Part shown: positions 1 through 11,800 of the stretch, one piece after another
Numbering within the stretch: position 1 is the first letter of the stretch
How the letters are laid out: the number at the start of each line of letters is the position of its first letter
Assembly (NCBI RefSeq): GCF_004664715.2
Contig: NC_051066.1
Location: 76,481,147 to 76,545,146, forward strand
Reading direction: 5' to 3'
Source: Peromyscus leucopus
Taxonomy: Eukaryota; Chordata; Mammalia; Rodentia; Cricetidae
Length of the DNA stretch: 64,000 bases
The notes under the pieces: generated by a model
Told to the model about the DNA's origin: nothing
The model's input: the letters and a program-made list of their open reading frames with translations, nothing else
Database searches by the model: none
Position numbers and translations under genes: made by a program

Positions 1-1687
1 TAGCTCATGCATGGGGCTGGGAGGCACGACCTTAAGGTCAGTGTCTTGCACTGGCCTTTTCCTCTTCCTCTCCCTCCTTTTCCCTCCCTCTGCTTCCTGT
101 CTTCTGTACCATGAGCTGCTCATCCTCTGCTCTGTCACATACTCCTCGCCATGGACTTATATGTTTGAAACTGGGAGCTAAGATAAAATTTTTCTGCTTA
201 AGTTCCTTCTGACATGTATTTTGGCCACAGCTATACAAAAGGAACTAAAAGGGACTAATAGGCAACAGAGAACTCAAATGTGTTAGCATCAAATGACAAG
301 CATCCTTCTCTGTCACAGCTCATGAGCCCTTTCTCATGGCCCCGCTTGACAGAGATGTGTAAGTTTCCTATGCCCAGGGCACAGGTCAGCCCAAGACTCT
401 CTACATATAAAAAAGTAGTAAAGTATGTATAGGATTTGTAGAAATAGGAAACTATTCTGAGGTTCCTCAAGAATACTTAGAAAAACTGTGAAGGCATAAA
501 CATAAAACATCTGATCTTTTGAAAGCCTCTCGCTATGTTCTCTCATGTTCATTTTTTACGAGTTCACCTTCACAACAGACCTGGTAATGTAGACATCATT
601 CCCTTTTCTATGGTTTAGGAAGTAGAAGCTTGATAAGTAATGAACTCGCCCAGAGCTCACACTAATAAATGAAGGAAATCTGATGCCCTTGCTCTTTCTT
701 TCTCTCTCTCTTTTTTAAGTGTGTGAGTGTACACATGTGCATGTTCATACCCTTTTGTGCATGTGCAGTTCAGAGAATAACTTTTGGGAATTGGTTCTCT
801 TCTAAAATGTAGGTTCTGGAGTTCTGACTCGTCGGGTTAAAGGCATGCTCCTTTACCCACTGGGCCATTTCATTGGCCCTTCCCCATCTCTTGATTGTGT
901 ATAATGATCTCTTTTCCATCCACAAGAGCTTATTTATATGAATGGAAGAGGCAACTAATGGAGAAGGATGTGCAACATGTAGCAATTCAGCTGGCTTACT
1001 TTTACTTCTTACATGGTATGATTTGCCAGATGCTTGTGTGTATTTCTTTGTACTTTTTATGTCTTAAATATTTCAAGGCACTTTTTAAAGGGGGGACTCT
1101 GCATCTGAGTAGTGACAGATTCTTATGTTGGAAAGAATCATTTTGTTAAAATGTCAGCAAAAATGGACATGTAGTATTGTATTTATTGCACATATTATTT
1201 GCTAGATAACTTAAACCATTTATTTACATGTATTTACTTACTTTACCTAGCAACCTTACTAATATGCTAATTAATGTGAGATGAGAGGGTTGAAGCAAGT
1301 ATAGATTAAGTAACTTGATCTAAAGTCACAAGGTTTATAAAGAGGGAAAAACTGGTTTTGAAAGCACACATTCTAGTTTCAGGATACGCACATGTGACTC
1401 AGTAATACCTTCCCCATCAAGTGGAGAAGATGAATCAAATTTGCAGAAGGGTGAAAATCTTTAGGGCATCTATTGCAGTTGTGGCTGTTAATAATCCGTA
1501 GATATTTGCATCCAGTTAAACTGGGAATTCAAAATAGCTTTCCTGTGACAGTGCCAGAGAACAGGCTAGTGCAAATGATAGCAATTGTGAAGAAATGTTT
1601 CATGCATGAGATGACTCTCTTGCACTCATGAGAGGAAGGACTACCTGATTAATGTAGGGTTCTAACCTATTGAGAAAACTTCTTCTT
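1..1687. other. 5' flank of TRAF6, no gene seen
   Basis: I find no supportable exon in this upstream flank. It is ordinary AT-leaning rodent sequence with a pyrimidine-rich stretch at 60-100. A degenerate B3-like SINE in antisense lies at about 720-880: it has a GT-rich left part, then a region resembling the reverse complement of the tRNA-derived head ending near 'actgggccatttc'. The short open frames here are isolated and show no splice or family signal. In other mammals the RAG1/RAG2 pair lies further out on this side; neither is visible here. Confidence 0.6.
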
Positions 1688-1707
1688 GCACACACACACA
1701 CACACAC

Positions 1708-1787
<80 letters not shown>

Positions 1788-1790
1788 AGA
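1688..1790. repeat. (CA)n microsatellite abutting the TRAF6 CpG island
   Basis: This is about 100 bp of nearly pure CA dinucleotide, interrupted once near 1709 (cacctacac) and once near the right end (catacac). It sits immediately 5' of the GC-rich promoter region. The long Cys-Val and Thr-His frames read across it are artefacts of the repeat. Confidence 0.97.
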
Positions 1791-1794
1791 GTGC

Positions 1795-2560
1795 AGTCGG
1801 TTCAGAATTGCACATTCCGAGGCCGACCCGGGCTGACAGCTGCAGCGTGGAGGACCACGGCCAGGGGGCGCCCTCTCCCGCAGGGCCGCTCTGTCTCGGG
1901 ACGCGCTCCCCCTCCTCTCTCTGCTCCTGTCTAGCTGAGAAGGCGGAAGCAGCGGCTGCCGCCGCTGGGGCTGAGGCTCCGGCCGTCGGCGGACGCAGCG
2001 GACGCTGCCCTCGAACCAGGAGTCTGGCGTCAGAGTCACTTGGTCCTGGAGCGCCCCGTGTGTTGGCGACGCGGTGTGGCCCGGGGGAGCCTTCCGGGTC
2101 GGCTGTGGCGTCTCTGCGTGTGCGAACGGTGAGTGAGCGGCTTCGAACTTGGGTTCCGGCGGCCGTGGGCCCGGGAGAGTCACCCCCGGCTCCCCGCGGG
2201 ACAGGGACGTGTCGCCGCCGCGGGCCCTCGCCTCCCGCAGACCGGAGTCGCCATTCCCACGTCCTCCCCCGGGTCCGGGACTCCGCCCCCTGCCCCCTCC
2301 AGGCCGGGTGGCCCCGGGACCCCCCCGGGTCCGCACGCAGTCGCCTCCGCCCTCTGGCCCCGCGTCTAACAGGTGCAGGTCGCGCCCGCTGCCCTCCCCC
2401 AGGCCGGGGACGCCCTCCGTCCCCTCCCCGGGGCTGCACGTCTCCGGGCCGGGCCGCTGTCGCCCCACAGCCCTGGACCCGCCCCTGGTCGGGGAGCCTT
2501 TCCCGGCGTCCCGTGGCCTCCAGGCTTACAGCATCCCACTTCCTCAGCCCTGCTCATCCT
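1795..2560 (+). promoter_or_regulatory. Traf6: CpG-island promoter of TRAF6
   Basis: Composition changes abruptly from a CA repeat to roughly 750 bp of GC-rich, CpG-dense DNA, the only sizeable CpG island in the window. It contains the non-coding first exon, whose splice donor is at 2129, and extends into intron 1. I see no TATA box at a suitable place, which fits a dispersed-start, broadly expressed CpG-island promoter. The exact transcription start cannot be fixed from sequence alone. Confidence 0.8.
1850..2128 (+). other. Traf6: TRAF6 non-coding exon 1 (5' end approximate)
   Basis: The right boundary is supported by a strong donor, GAACG|GTGAGTGAGC, inside the CpG island, 6.4 kb upstream of the coding exon 2 acceptor. 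TRAF6 in other mammals starts with a non-coding exon in a CpG island, and the next exon here begins with 21 untranslated bases before the ATG. The left boundary at 1850 is only an estimate; real starts may be spread over about 1800-2050. Confidence 0.6.
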
Positions 2561-3023
2561 CGTGTTTTCCCCTGCCCCTGGAAGGAAATCGCCCGCTGGG
2601 TTTTCCCGTCCCTTTTACCTTAAATGAAAAAGGAAAAACTAAAACCTTCAAACTTCCAGAGTGCCGTGGGGGAAACTTTTTGGGTTCCCGGTTAAATTCG
2701 ATAGAGGTCCTAAGCAGTAAGTTTAAAAAAAAAAAAAAAAAAGTTCGATGACACCAATGTTCCCTCCCCACCCCTGCACTCGAGCGATTGTTCCAGACGC
2801 TGTGTCGATAAAGCTCTTCCTAGTATTTGGCTTCAGGGGAACTCCAGCTGAGACTCAGACTGTCTGGTCTGTGAACAGAAAGCACCTAAAGCTTGGATGT
2901 ATAGGATTCGCTCGTTTCTCCGAGCGCAGGTGCCTAGCCTGCTACACAGGTCTAGCAGTGTAGACTTTGTGACTTGAGCTGCTGGCGTTTCACACCTCCT
3001 TTGATGATGCCCGGTGGTAAAGG

Positions 3024-3059
<36 letters not shown>

Positions 3060-3285
3060 GTTTTTGAGGTGGAGGGTGGAGTGTATGTAGATGGTTTGGC
3101 GTTATGTGGCTCAAGGAAAGTGTTTGAGGCAGTGGTTGTCCACATGATGCAAACAAGAATCAGATCTGAGTTTCAGCCTTGATGCACTGTATATATACTA
3201 TTTCAGAATTACAGCCTAGTATGTCTGTGGTAATACATTCTGCTGCTAATAAATTTTGGTCACTTGGCTTGTATAAGAGATAGTC

Positions 3286-3432
3286 GGCCGGGCGTTGGTG
3301 GCGCACGCCTTTAATCCCAGCACTGGGGAGGCAGAGCCAGGCGGATCTCTGTGAGTTCGAGGCCAGCCTGGGCTACCAAGTGAGTCCCAGGAAAGGTGCA
3401 AAGCTACACAGAGAAACCCTGTCTCGAAAAAC

Positions 3433-3436
<4 letters not shown>
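3286..3436 (+). repeat. B1 SINE, sense, cricetid-type
   Basis: This is a full-length B1 beginning GGCCGGGCG, with a box-A/box-B-like promoter region and the variant middle segment around GGAAAGGTGCAAAGCTACAC, ending in the usual 'gtctcgaaaaacc'. Its A-tail has become the (GA)n array that follows. Confidence 0.92.

Positions 3437-3498
<62 letters not shown>
3437..3498. repeat. (GA)n microsatellite in B1 tail
   Basis: Thirty-one uninterrupted GA units are fused directly to the 3' end of the B1 at 3286. Confidence 0.97.
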
Positions 3499-3502
<4 letters not shown>

Positions 3503-3679
3503 CGAAAGTCTATGGCTTTTGGAGGAGCAAACAATCCCTGAGTAAGCAAAAGCACTTTGAATTTGGGTTCAAAACTAAATTACATCCATCAAGTATTTTT
3601 GTAGCATTTCTTAACCATTTGCAGGGCTTTGCATTTTAAAAATGGGTTTGTTTTATTGTTGTTTTGTTTTGTTTTGTTG

Positions 3680-3802
3680 TTTTTCAAGACAGGGTTTCTC
3701 TGAATAACAGCTCTGGCTGGCCTGGAACTCACAGAGATCCACCTGCCTCTGCCTTCCAAGTGCTGGGGTTAAAGGTGTATGCCACCGCCGCCACCACCTA
3801 GC
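3680..3802 (-). repeat. B1 SINE, antisense
   Basis: Reverse-complement B1: T-rich head, 'gacagggtttctctg', 'ctggaactcacagagatcc', 'tgcctctgcct', then the head sequence ending in ccacc repeats. It is moderately diverged. Confidence 0.88.
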
Positions 3803-4800
3803 AAGAATGGGTTTTTAAGGTCTTGGCACACAGTTGCTATAGTAGAAAAATTTGAGTTTTGCTTTTTACGTAATTATTTAGTGTATTCCACTGTGTGTTA
3901 TGTAGGCCTTCATGCCTAAGCTCATGTGTGGAAGTCACAGGACAAGTCACTGCTCTCCTTCCACTTGGTGAATCCCACCAGGTGAGCCCCTTGTAGGAGG
4001 AATTAAAGATAATTTGTCAGTATTTATTTTATGTGGTTTTGATTTATGAATTACATGTTTGCACTCCAGCTAACATAAAATGTGTGCTTTCAAGACATAA
4101 CATCTACATTTCCTAGCATAGCATCTGTTTTTGTGGGTCACCTACCCTTCACGTAAGGCATCTAACTTCTTTGTCTTTGAATTATAATATATACCTAGAT
4201 ACAGATTAGTAGATACAAGCCATGATTTCTGATAAGGTAAATTTCGCTGCTTACTCTCTGTGTAGTCGAGAGAAGTTGGTAATGGTTACCTCTGCGGCCT
4301 AACTAGATTCTCGGCAGCAAACAGCATTGCAGTCATGAAGTACAAGACAAAGGATGACTTGAATTTCATTCTGCCCTCTCTATTCATGGAGAAAGTTGCC
4401 CAAATAAGTAAAAAAAAAAAAGATGCTAAGATACCAAAGCGTAACTTATTTTCTTGAGTCTGGAGTCGGATTTTGTAGCAGCTCCGGAAAGGACTCCCCA
4501 GAGCACAGTGTTTTTATACATGTCCACATGATGCCCTCACCTCTGTAGCTGGTTCTTTTCCTTCTTCTTTAAATGTTCATTAAGACAGCTATTCACTGTG
4601 GGGAAATGAGAGATGCAGCTTTTTTACCTAAGTCATTGCAACATGTAAAAGTAAAGGGAAAGATATTTTAACTTGCCTCAGAGAACGTAAACATAAAAAT
4701 ACTAAATGGTACTCAAATATGCATGTTATAGCTAAATTTCCCTGATATTAATTAAATTGCAGTCTAATTACTATACTGTGTTAAAATACTGCAGTATATT

Positions 4801-4801
<1 letters not shown>

Positions 4802-4852
<51 letters not shown>
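4802..4852. repeat. (AC)n microsatellite
   Basis: About 25 AC units, continuing into a degenerate acgcacgt/cgcgcacac stretch to about 4880. Confidence 0.97.
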
Positions 4853-4856
<4 letters not shown>

Positions 4857-5220
4857 GTACAATGCTCGCGCACACACCCATAGACTTTCAAGGTTATTAT
4901 CTGAAGAGTATTTAGAAGACATAGAGCTTCTATGTTCTTATAGCATGGGAAGTAATGAAAGCAACTTGATATCGATCAGTTTTTTTTTCTAGTAACACCC
5001 CTGTGTTTTATACCCTACGAGCTGATATGTATGTATGTACATATTTGGTAAACTAATGAATTTGGTTAGGGCTGCCCTCAGGAGCATGGGTAGCTTAACA
5101 GTGACTACGCTACTGCAGAAAATGTCTCCTCCAGCAACCTTTAACTGCAAGTCGGACCTCAGAGAAGGGTGGTGCTTCCCACACCGTGACAGCGTTCAGG
5201 GGGATCTTTATCTTGTTAAT

Positions 5221-5424
5221 TAATTAATTACTTTATTTATGTCTGTGTGTGTGTCTGTCTGTCTCAGGTGTGTAGCCCACAGAAGCCAGAAGAAGGTATC
5301 AGATCCCCAGGAGCTGGAGATACAAGTGGTTGTGAGACTTCTGATATGGATGCTGGGGCCCAAACTTGGGTCTTCTGGAAGGACTGCACTTGTTCTTAAC
5401 TGCTGAGCCGTCTTAACAGCTCCT
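5221..5424 (-). repeat. B2/B3-family SINE, antisense
   Basis: The reverse complement of a tRNA-derived B2/B3 element: a TTAATTAATTACTTTATTTA tail side, 'agaagccagaagaaggtatc', 'ggagctggagatacaagtgg', and at the right the complement of the tRNA-like head (ctgctgagccgtctt). Confidence 0.8.
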
Positions 5425-6879
5425 AAGGAGGGATCTTGAGCAGGTAATAATGGCGGCGGTGGCCATGTCGTTCCCAGAAGACAGTGGTCATCTTCACGCC
5501 TTCCTTACGTTCTCACCACTCCTTTGTCCACAGATGCTTGTGTAGGTTTTTAAGAGTGCACTTACAATGCACTCCTTCAGTGGACATCCTTTTAAGGAGT
5601 TGTTACCCTCAAGCATGTTTTCCTAGGAACATGTGGTTTGTAAAAGATCTCTTTAAATCAGATGATGTTCAAATCTTGAACTGGACAGCAAGGAAGCAAT
5701 ATAGAGACTGTCCATAGCTGAATTTTAAACCAAACATTTGGCAAGAAGGGAAGACTCATGTTTGCCACATGGCTAGCACTTTGATATGTGCTTTACAGCG
5801 CAGTAACAAATATCCATGTCTCAGAAATGACTTTACTAAGCAAAGCAAGACAAAACAACTAAAAATTATAAGAGTTTATTATCAAGGATACATAAAATGG
5901 ACAGTCTTGTATACACTGTGCCGGAATGGAGACTAGAAAGCCTTTGATATATATTGGGTAAGCAACATCATGTATCAGAAAAATTTAAAAATAGCATGTC
6001 CTTTCACCCAACAGTTCTACCCTTAGAAACACAACTAAAGAAGTAGATGCAAGATTATGTGTGAGAAGGAACATGACAAAGAACATGGCCCGTGGTGTGG
6101 CATAGCTGTCATTTGTCCTCAATAAGAAGACACTAAAGGAGGTCTTACTCATCTTTGAAGAAAGGCGTGCATGCCTAGTTCTCCCGTGTGCCACTGCCTC
6201 TTATTCCGTATGTCTTCCAGTCAGAACGAGTCTTTCCTAGGAGTTCACATTAGAAATGGCAAGGCTGTGGGAGGTAATTTCAACTTTTCAAAATTACATC
6301 AAAAATAGAGGAAAATGGTATGAGGTCTTTCAAAATTATATCAAAAGTAAAGTAAACGTATGAGGTCTCAGGTGAATTTTTGGAGTTATATCAACTCAAT
6401 GTAATAATGCTAGACAGCACTTAAAAAGAAATAAATCTTTTTATTTTGTCAAAACACAGACAAACATAATGTAGTGCAGAAGGATCTAGGTTCCGGCGTC
6501 AGGTAGACTTTGGGGTTTGGTCCCACTCTGTTGCTTAATTGGTGGTCTTAGGCAAGTTGACCTTTTTAAGCTGCATGGTTTCGCTCTAATAAGTGAAGAC
6601 AACGCTGTATAAAACTATATGAAATAATCACTTGTTCTGACTGCCAGATACAGCTCTCAGTGTTGAACTCTCAGATGGAACCTCTGGCTAATGAGAGAGG
6701 AAACTGAAGCGTAAGATTATCCGCTTCGCACAAGTCATGACCAAATGACTGAGGAGGGCCTAGGTGCAGACCGTCCGGCCCGGCCCTGGGCACTACCCTG
6801 CAGCACGGTCACGGTCCTGCCCTTACAACAAGAGCTCTGCCACTTCTAGGCTTTGGTTTTTTGTTCTGTTTTCTAAGAT

Positions 6880-7046
6880 TTATTTTCTTGTTAATTATTT
6901 GTATGTGTGTCTGTACATGAGAGGCCAGATCCCCTGGAGCCAGCCTTACAGGGGGGTTAGCCACCCAACATGGGAGAAGGACCGCAGCTCAGATCCCCTG
7001 GAAGAGCGGGAGCTCTTCACCTCTGAGCCATCCTCTAGCCCTCCTG
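6880..7046 (-). repeat. B2/B3-family SINE, antisense
   Basis: It shows 'gaggccagatcccctggagc', then a duplicated 'cagatcccctgg', and ends with 'ctctgagccatcctctagcc', the reverse complement of the tRNA-like head. Confidence 0.75.
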
Positions 7047-7359
7047 CTTCTTTGTAGGTGCCTGTCAGACAGTGACTGGAAGTTGTGAGGTGCATCTCAC
7101 GAAAGGTGTTTGTACCTGGGAGTGAAAAGATTGTGAACACCCATATGTATTTCCAGTTCAGGGGATTGAGTTTAGAGCCTCACATGCCAGGCAAGTCCTC
7201 TGCCACTGGGCTGTTTCCCCAGCCCTCTTTTGACCGTTTTTAAGCGGGTCTCACTAAGTTGTCTAGGCTCATTTAGAATTCATTCTCCTCCTGCCTCAGC
7301 TTCCCTAGTAGTTAAGATTACAGACCTGCCCCCACTAGACCCAACTGAGAACTTCTTTC

Positions 7360-7545
7360 TTTTATTGTTGCTGTTGTTACAGGTTTTATTGCTGTTGAAT
7401 ACATCTGGGTACTGCTTCATGAGAGGAGTGTGGGTGGCACGTGTGTGGAGGTCTTAGGACAGTTTATAGGTCCCAGGGGTTAAACTCGGCTGGTCAGCTT
7501 TAGAGGCAAGCACCTTCACCCACTGAGCCGCTTCAGGGACATGGT
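7360..7545 (-). repeat. diverged B3-like SINE, antisense
   Basis: A weakly preserved copy: 'ggcacgtgtgtggaggtc' followed by 'cacccactgagccgcttcag' at the head side. The family assignment is tentative. Confidence 0.5.
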
Positions 7546-8537
7546 AGCTACTGCTTAGTCCTCCGTTCGGCAGAATGGCAGGCAGAATTTTTATGTAGAC
7601 AGACATGAGGGCTATTGTCTGCTCTGCTGATTGGAGGTTTGCATCCGCTTCCAGAATTATAGTTTACATTAGGAAGTTTCCTCAAGGATAATTAAGCTAA
7701 AGACATGGCTGGTTGTAGATATTATAAGTTGCTGTTAAACGTTCACGTCTCATGTCCGTAATGTAACTGTAGAATTTGAAGGCATGTCTGCTAGTACAAT
7801 AGTTTTCCATAGGCAAAGAAAGCTCACATGTTTTTCCAGTCATTAGTAGTGAAACATGGTCATCTGATCTGGCGGAAGGCAGAAGGAGATAAATATATAC
7901 TTTTAAATTCCATTCTTTCTATATACTAGAAATTGCCACACTGAGCATTTAGAAATCTACATGGAATTTTAGATCAGAAGAAACGAAGTTCTGAGTGGTT
8001 CTGAGTGGTTCTGCTTACTTGCCCCAGATCACACACACACACACCCAGTACTAGTGGCGTGTGATCACTTGGTTCCCTGCTGGCTGTACTATTCTCTTCA
8101 GCTGAGAATACCCACTGGACCCTTAATGACATGACAACCTCCTCAGTAGTGTTTAGTGAGCATCTACTGTTATATGCAGAACTCTTGTGCTGTGTGCGGG
8201 GGGAGGGGGGGGCATGACAGTGAACACTGAATTCCCGACCTCAGACACTGTGAACAGATGATGGGCTGTTGAACTGAAGCGCTTTCCTCTTTTAACCTTC
8301 TGTTGTCATCGTCACTGCATTAGACCAGGCACTTTCCGTAGAGGATCTATCTGGTCTCTGTGTTTGGCATAGGTGACTCACAAACATTTGAAGGAGGGAC
8401 TCAGATAACGTCCCATGAGATGGTAGTCGTATGAAACAAACTGAAACAGTATGTGTGCATTACTAGGTGACTAGTACAGGTAAACTATGTTTGCATGCTA
8501 AAGCCTTGTTGTTGTTTCCCTTCTTGCTCTGTTATAG

Positions 8538-8854
8538 GCTGACTGATAGAAAGCTACTATGAGTCTGTTAAACTGTGAACACAGCTGTGGGTCCAGCCAG
8601 TCCTCGAGTGACTGCTGTGCTGCCATGGCCTCCTCCTGCAGCGCTGCCATGAAAGACGACAGTGTGGGTGGGTCTGCCAGCACGGGGAACCTCTCCAGCT
8701 CCTTCCTGGAAGAGATCCAGGGCTACGATGTGGAGTTCGACCCCCCTCTGGAGAGCAAGTACGAGTGCCCCATCTGCCTGATGGCCTTACGAGAAGCCGT
8801 GCAAACACCATGTGGCCACAGGTTCTGCAAAGCCTGCATCATCAAATCCATAAG
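8538..8854 (+). CDS. Traf6: TRAF6 exon 2 (21 bases of 5' UTR, then residues 1-98 and part of 99): N-terminus and most of the RING
   Basis: The acceptor is CTCTGTTATAG at 8537; the ATG is at 8559; the donor is ATAAG|GTATTTG at 8855, splitting Arg99 after two bases. The exon codes a Ser/Cys-rich N-terminal region, the acidic patch before the RING ([15 protein letters not shown]), and RING ligands Cys70 to Cys93. Reading through the donor stays open only to 8951, inside a B1. Confidence 0.97.
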
Positions 8855-11800
8855 GTATTTGATTTTAAGAAAGAACGATGCCTGTAACAACCAAATACAA
8901 AAAGCATGTTGTAAACAAGCATCCCTAGGGGGGGGGGGTACATGCCTTTAATCCCAGCACCTGGGAGGCAGAGGCGGGTAGATGGATCTCTGAGTTCAAG
9001 GCCATTCTGGTCTACAACACAAGTTCCAGGACAGCCAGGACTGCACAGAGAAACGTCTCAAAAAAAAAAAAAAAAAAAAAGAAAAGGAAGGAAGGAAGGA
9101 AGGAAGGAAGGAAAAGAAACAGGTCATCCCAAAAATAGGCAGACAGAAAAAACTGCTCAGGAAAAAAGAAGAAGGAATAGAAAAATGAGGTACTTAGGGT
9201 CCCATCCCAGTTTGTACTGCAGTTTGAAAGGAGGCGTCTGTGTTTTCCCATCCTTTGCCTCAGGTAAACTGGAAAGTAAATAGCTACTTTTGCCCCAGGC
9301 AGTTCTGAAGCAGACTAGGAGAGGATTCTATGTTTCATGACAATAGTATTTTTAATTTGCCTTGAGTTATCCTACTAGAATATGGTAAATCCGACAGATG
9401 AGTAACGCTGATTCTGGGAGTGATTGTATATTCTGATACTAGCTGTGGTAAATTCTGTTGTCTCCTGTCTGAGCAGCTGTAAAATGACCAGCATTTCTGT
9501 AATCCATTCCCTTCTTTCTGCCCCCACTGGTACTGTACCCTTCACACAACCAGCCATACATGAATACATTGCTTGACGTCAGCTCTAACAGGCCTTTCTC
9601 CTCCTAGCCTTGTCCTCACTCAGTCTCATTACAGCAAGCCCTGCCATATAAGTCACATGATGTCTCCTTGGCTCAGAACATACTGCACGAGCTATCTGGG
9701 AATAATATGATTCATTTTCTGCCCTCTCCAAGTGCTCACTCTCCTTCCACTCCTTCTTCGTGCTGCTGCTTGTAAATGCCAGGCGTGTGCCTGCCTTGTT
9801 GAACTGGAACACACTCCTAGGTGTCCTGGCTACTCTGTTCCGCAGCAAGCCACAAGCCTGCTTGCTTTCCTACACTCCAGATCTTCCTTACCAGGCTAGG
9901 CTTTGATTTTCCCCCAGCACTTTTGTCCTTAAACAACTGATAGATTATCATTATGATTTTTTTCTCTGCCTACATACAGCACTCGAAAGTAGCTCTTTGA
10001 GACTGAGATGTTAAATCAGTTGTCTTTAGTTACAGGAATAGTGCCTTTCCCACAGTAGGCACTTGGTATGTGAATGTTGTAACTGGACTAAAATATATAA
10101 GAGAAAAAGATCCTCATTCAGTTCAGCTAGGTCCCATCTCCTGGGTTTCCATTACCTTTCACACTGACTAACAGACTATGAACCCACAAATGGATTAATC
10201 CACTGAGGAGGTCAGAGCCCTCGTTGAGTTCCAAAGCTTCACTTCTCCAAAGCTCTGTTCTGAACATTGCTGCATTAGGAACCAAACTGTAATGATTCCT
10301 AAGTAGACTAAAGCCATCTTGGGATACTCAATGGTCTAGGAATTCTTATCTCTCAATTTCTGTGCCAACTTTTCAATAAAACTTGAAGTTAAGGTGACCA
10401 TATTACCTGGAGCTTGAATTACAAGGGAGCAGCACATCTCTTCAATTTGAGGGGAACTGTGTTGCCTGGCATTGAATCAGTAAGAACTGTAGAGGATAGA
10501 GTATAGGGTTATGTGTTTGTTGTTTCTCTGTGTGTTTGTTTCCTACCCGTGGTGCTGTTGATGATATTTTAGGCCAGATGATTCTTTATTAAGGCAGGAT
10601 GTCTTCTCCTGTTAGAACCTGAGCTTCATGCCTGCTGCGTGTCCACTGGATGCTAATAGTATCACCTTCAGCCCAGCCCGTGAGGCCACAGTGTCCCCTA
10701 GGGCCTCTGGTTTAGACCACAGCAAATCAATGTTTAAGGCTCACCGTCCTGTCCATGTTTTAATATATTATTAGATAAAATGGTAGCACATGTGACATGC
10801 TGATTTCCTATAGGTAGAAATATACACTGTTTTATCAAGTGTCCAGGAAGGTAGCTAGCTAATCTTTGTTGCAAAATATTTTGAAGTAAGATAGTGATAA
10901 GAGAAAGAAATCCCACAAAAGGAAATCTGAGGCTTTAGTCCCATTTCCCTCAAAGCTAGAAATGGCAGAATACTATGGCTTTACTCTTTTAAAAGGAACT
11001 GCTGTAAATTCTTCATTGACTATTATTCAAGAAATCAAAGTGGATCTTGGTCTAATTAATTTTCTTTTAGATTTTCTAAAACTGGGGGTAATAGTTTTAG
11101 ATTTACTTTGTAAAGTTCTTTCGCTTAGATATGCATGTTTTATAAGATTTGTTCCTGACTTTCTGTGTTTTGTTTTGGGTTTTTGTTTTTTTGGCTTTTT
11201 TGTTTGTTTACATATATATTTCCCCTCCCTTCTCTCCTCCCATTCCCTCTCCCACCTAGTTTCAACCACTACCATCACCACCCCCCATCCACCCCTCAGA
11301 AAGGGTAAAGCCTCCCATGAGGTGATTAGCTGGTTGTCAGATAGAGTAGGGTTGTCTCAGTTGAGGTTTGGGGGGGTGGGGTTGAGTGCCTAGATCTAGT
11401 GTATTATCCAGTTCTTCTGGCTGGTGTGGGTTTTACTTGTGCCTATGGAGTCTGTTCTTCCTACTGGTGTGGGTTGTGTCTGTGCCAATGGAGTCTTTTC
11501 TTCCCACTAGTGTGTCTGCGCTGTTCTTCCAACTGGTGTGAGTGGTGCTTGTGCCTCTCTAGGGTCTGCTGATGTTGCTGGAGAGGGTTGTTGACAGGGA
11601 GTCTGCTCTTCTTCCAGCTGGTGCCAGTGGTGCTTGTGACTCTAAGGGCTACTGATATTGGGGGGGGGCATTGGCCAGGGGGACGATGATGGATTTGGTG
11701 GGTTTGGACAGTGCAGTGAGTCTTGTAGGTTACAGAATCCATTGGGTGGGTGGGGGAGGCTTTCAGTGTTTTAAAGTATCTGACAGTTAATTATGTAATT

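Larger units (their letters stand above)
2129..8537 (+). other. Traf6: TRAF6 intron 1
   Basis: This 6.4-kb intron has a GTGAGT donor and a TTATAG acceptor. Its left end is the tail of the CpG island. The rest holds SINEs (B1 at 3286 and 3680, B3-like at 5221, 6880 and 7360, and an old Alu/B1-like piece near 7230-7345), a GA array, a 50-bp CA array at 4802-4852, poly-T tracts at 3027-3058, and otherwise unremarkable DNA. I found no conserved coding exon in it. Confidence 0.7.

Noticed and set aside
1662..2751. Long open frames on both strands (up to 317 codons) across the CA array and CpG island
   Set aside because: They consist of Thr-His or Cys-Val repeats from the microsatellite joined to Pro/Arg/Gly-rich sequence from GC-rich DNA, in several overlapping frames on both strands. 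This is the expected artefact of composition, and the segment spans the TRAF6 exon 1 donor.
8498..8811. Antisense open frames opposite TRAF6 exon 2
   Set aside because: Shadow frames of a conserved coding exon; no homology of their own.
11412..11690. Short spaced repeats that might suggest a CRISPR-like array
   Set aside because: The units are degenerate, contiguous and of irregular length in a mammalian intron. This is a minisatellite, not a repeat-spacer array.
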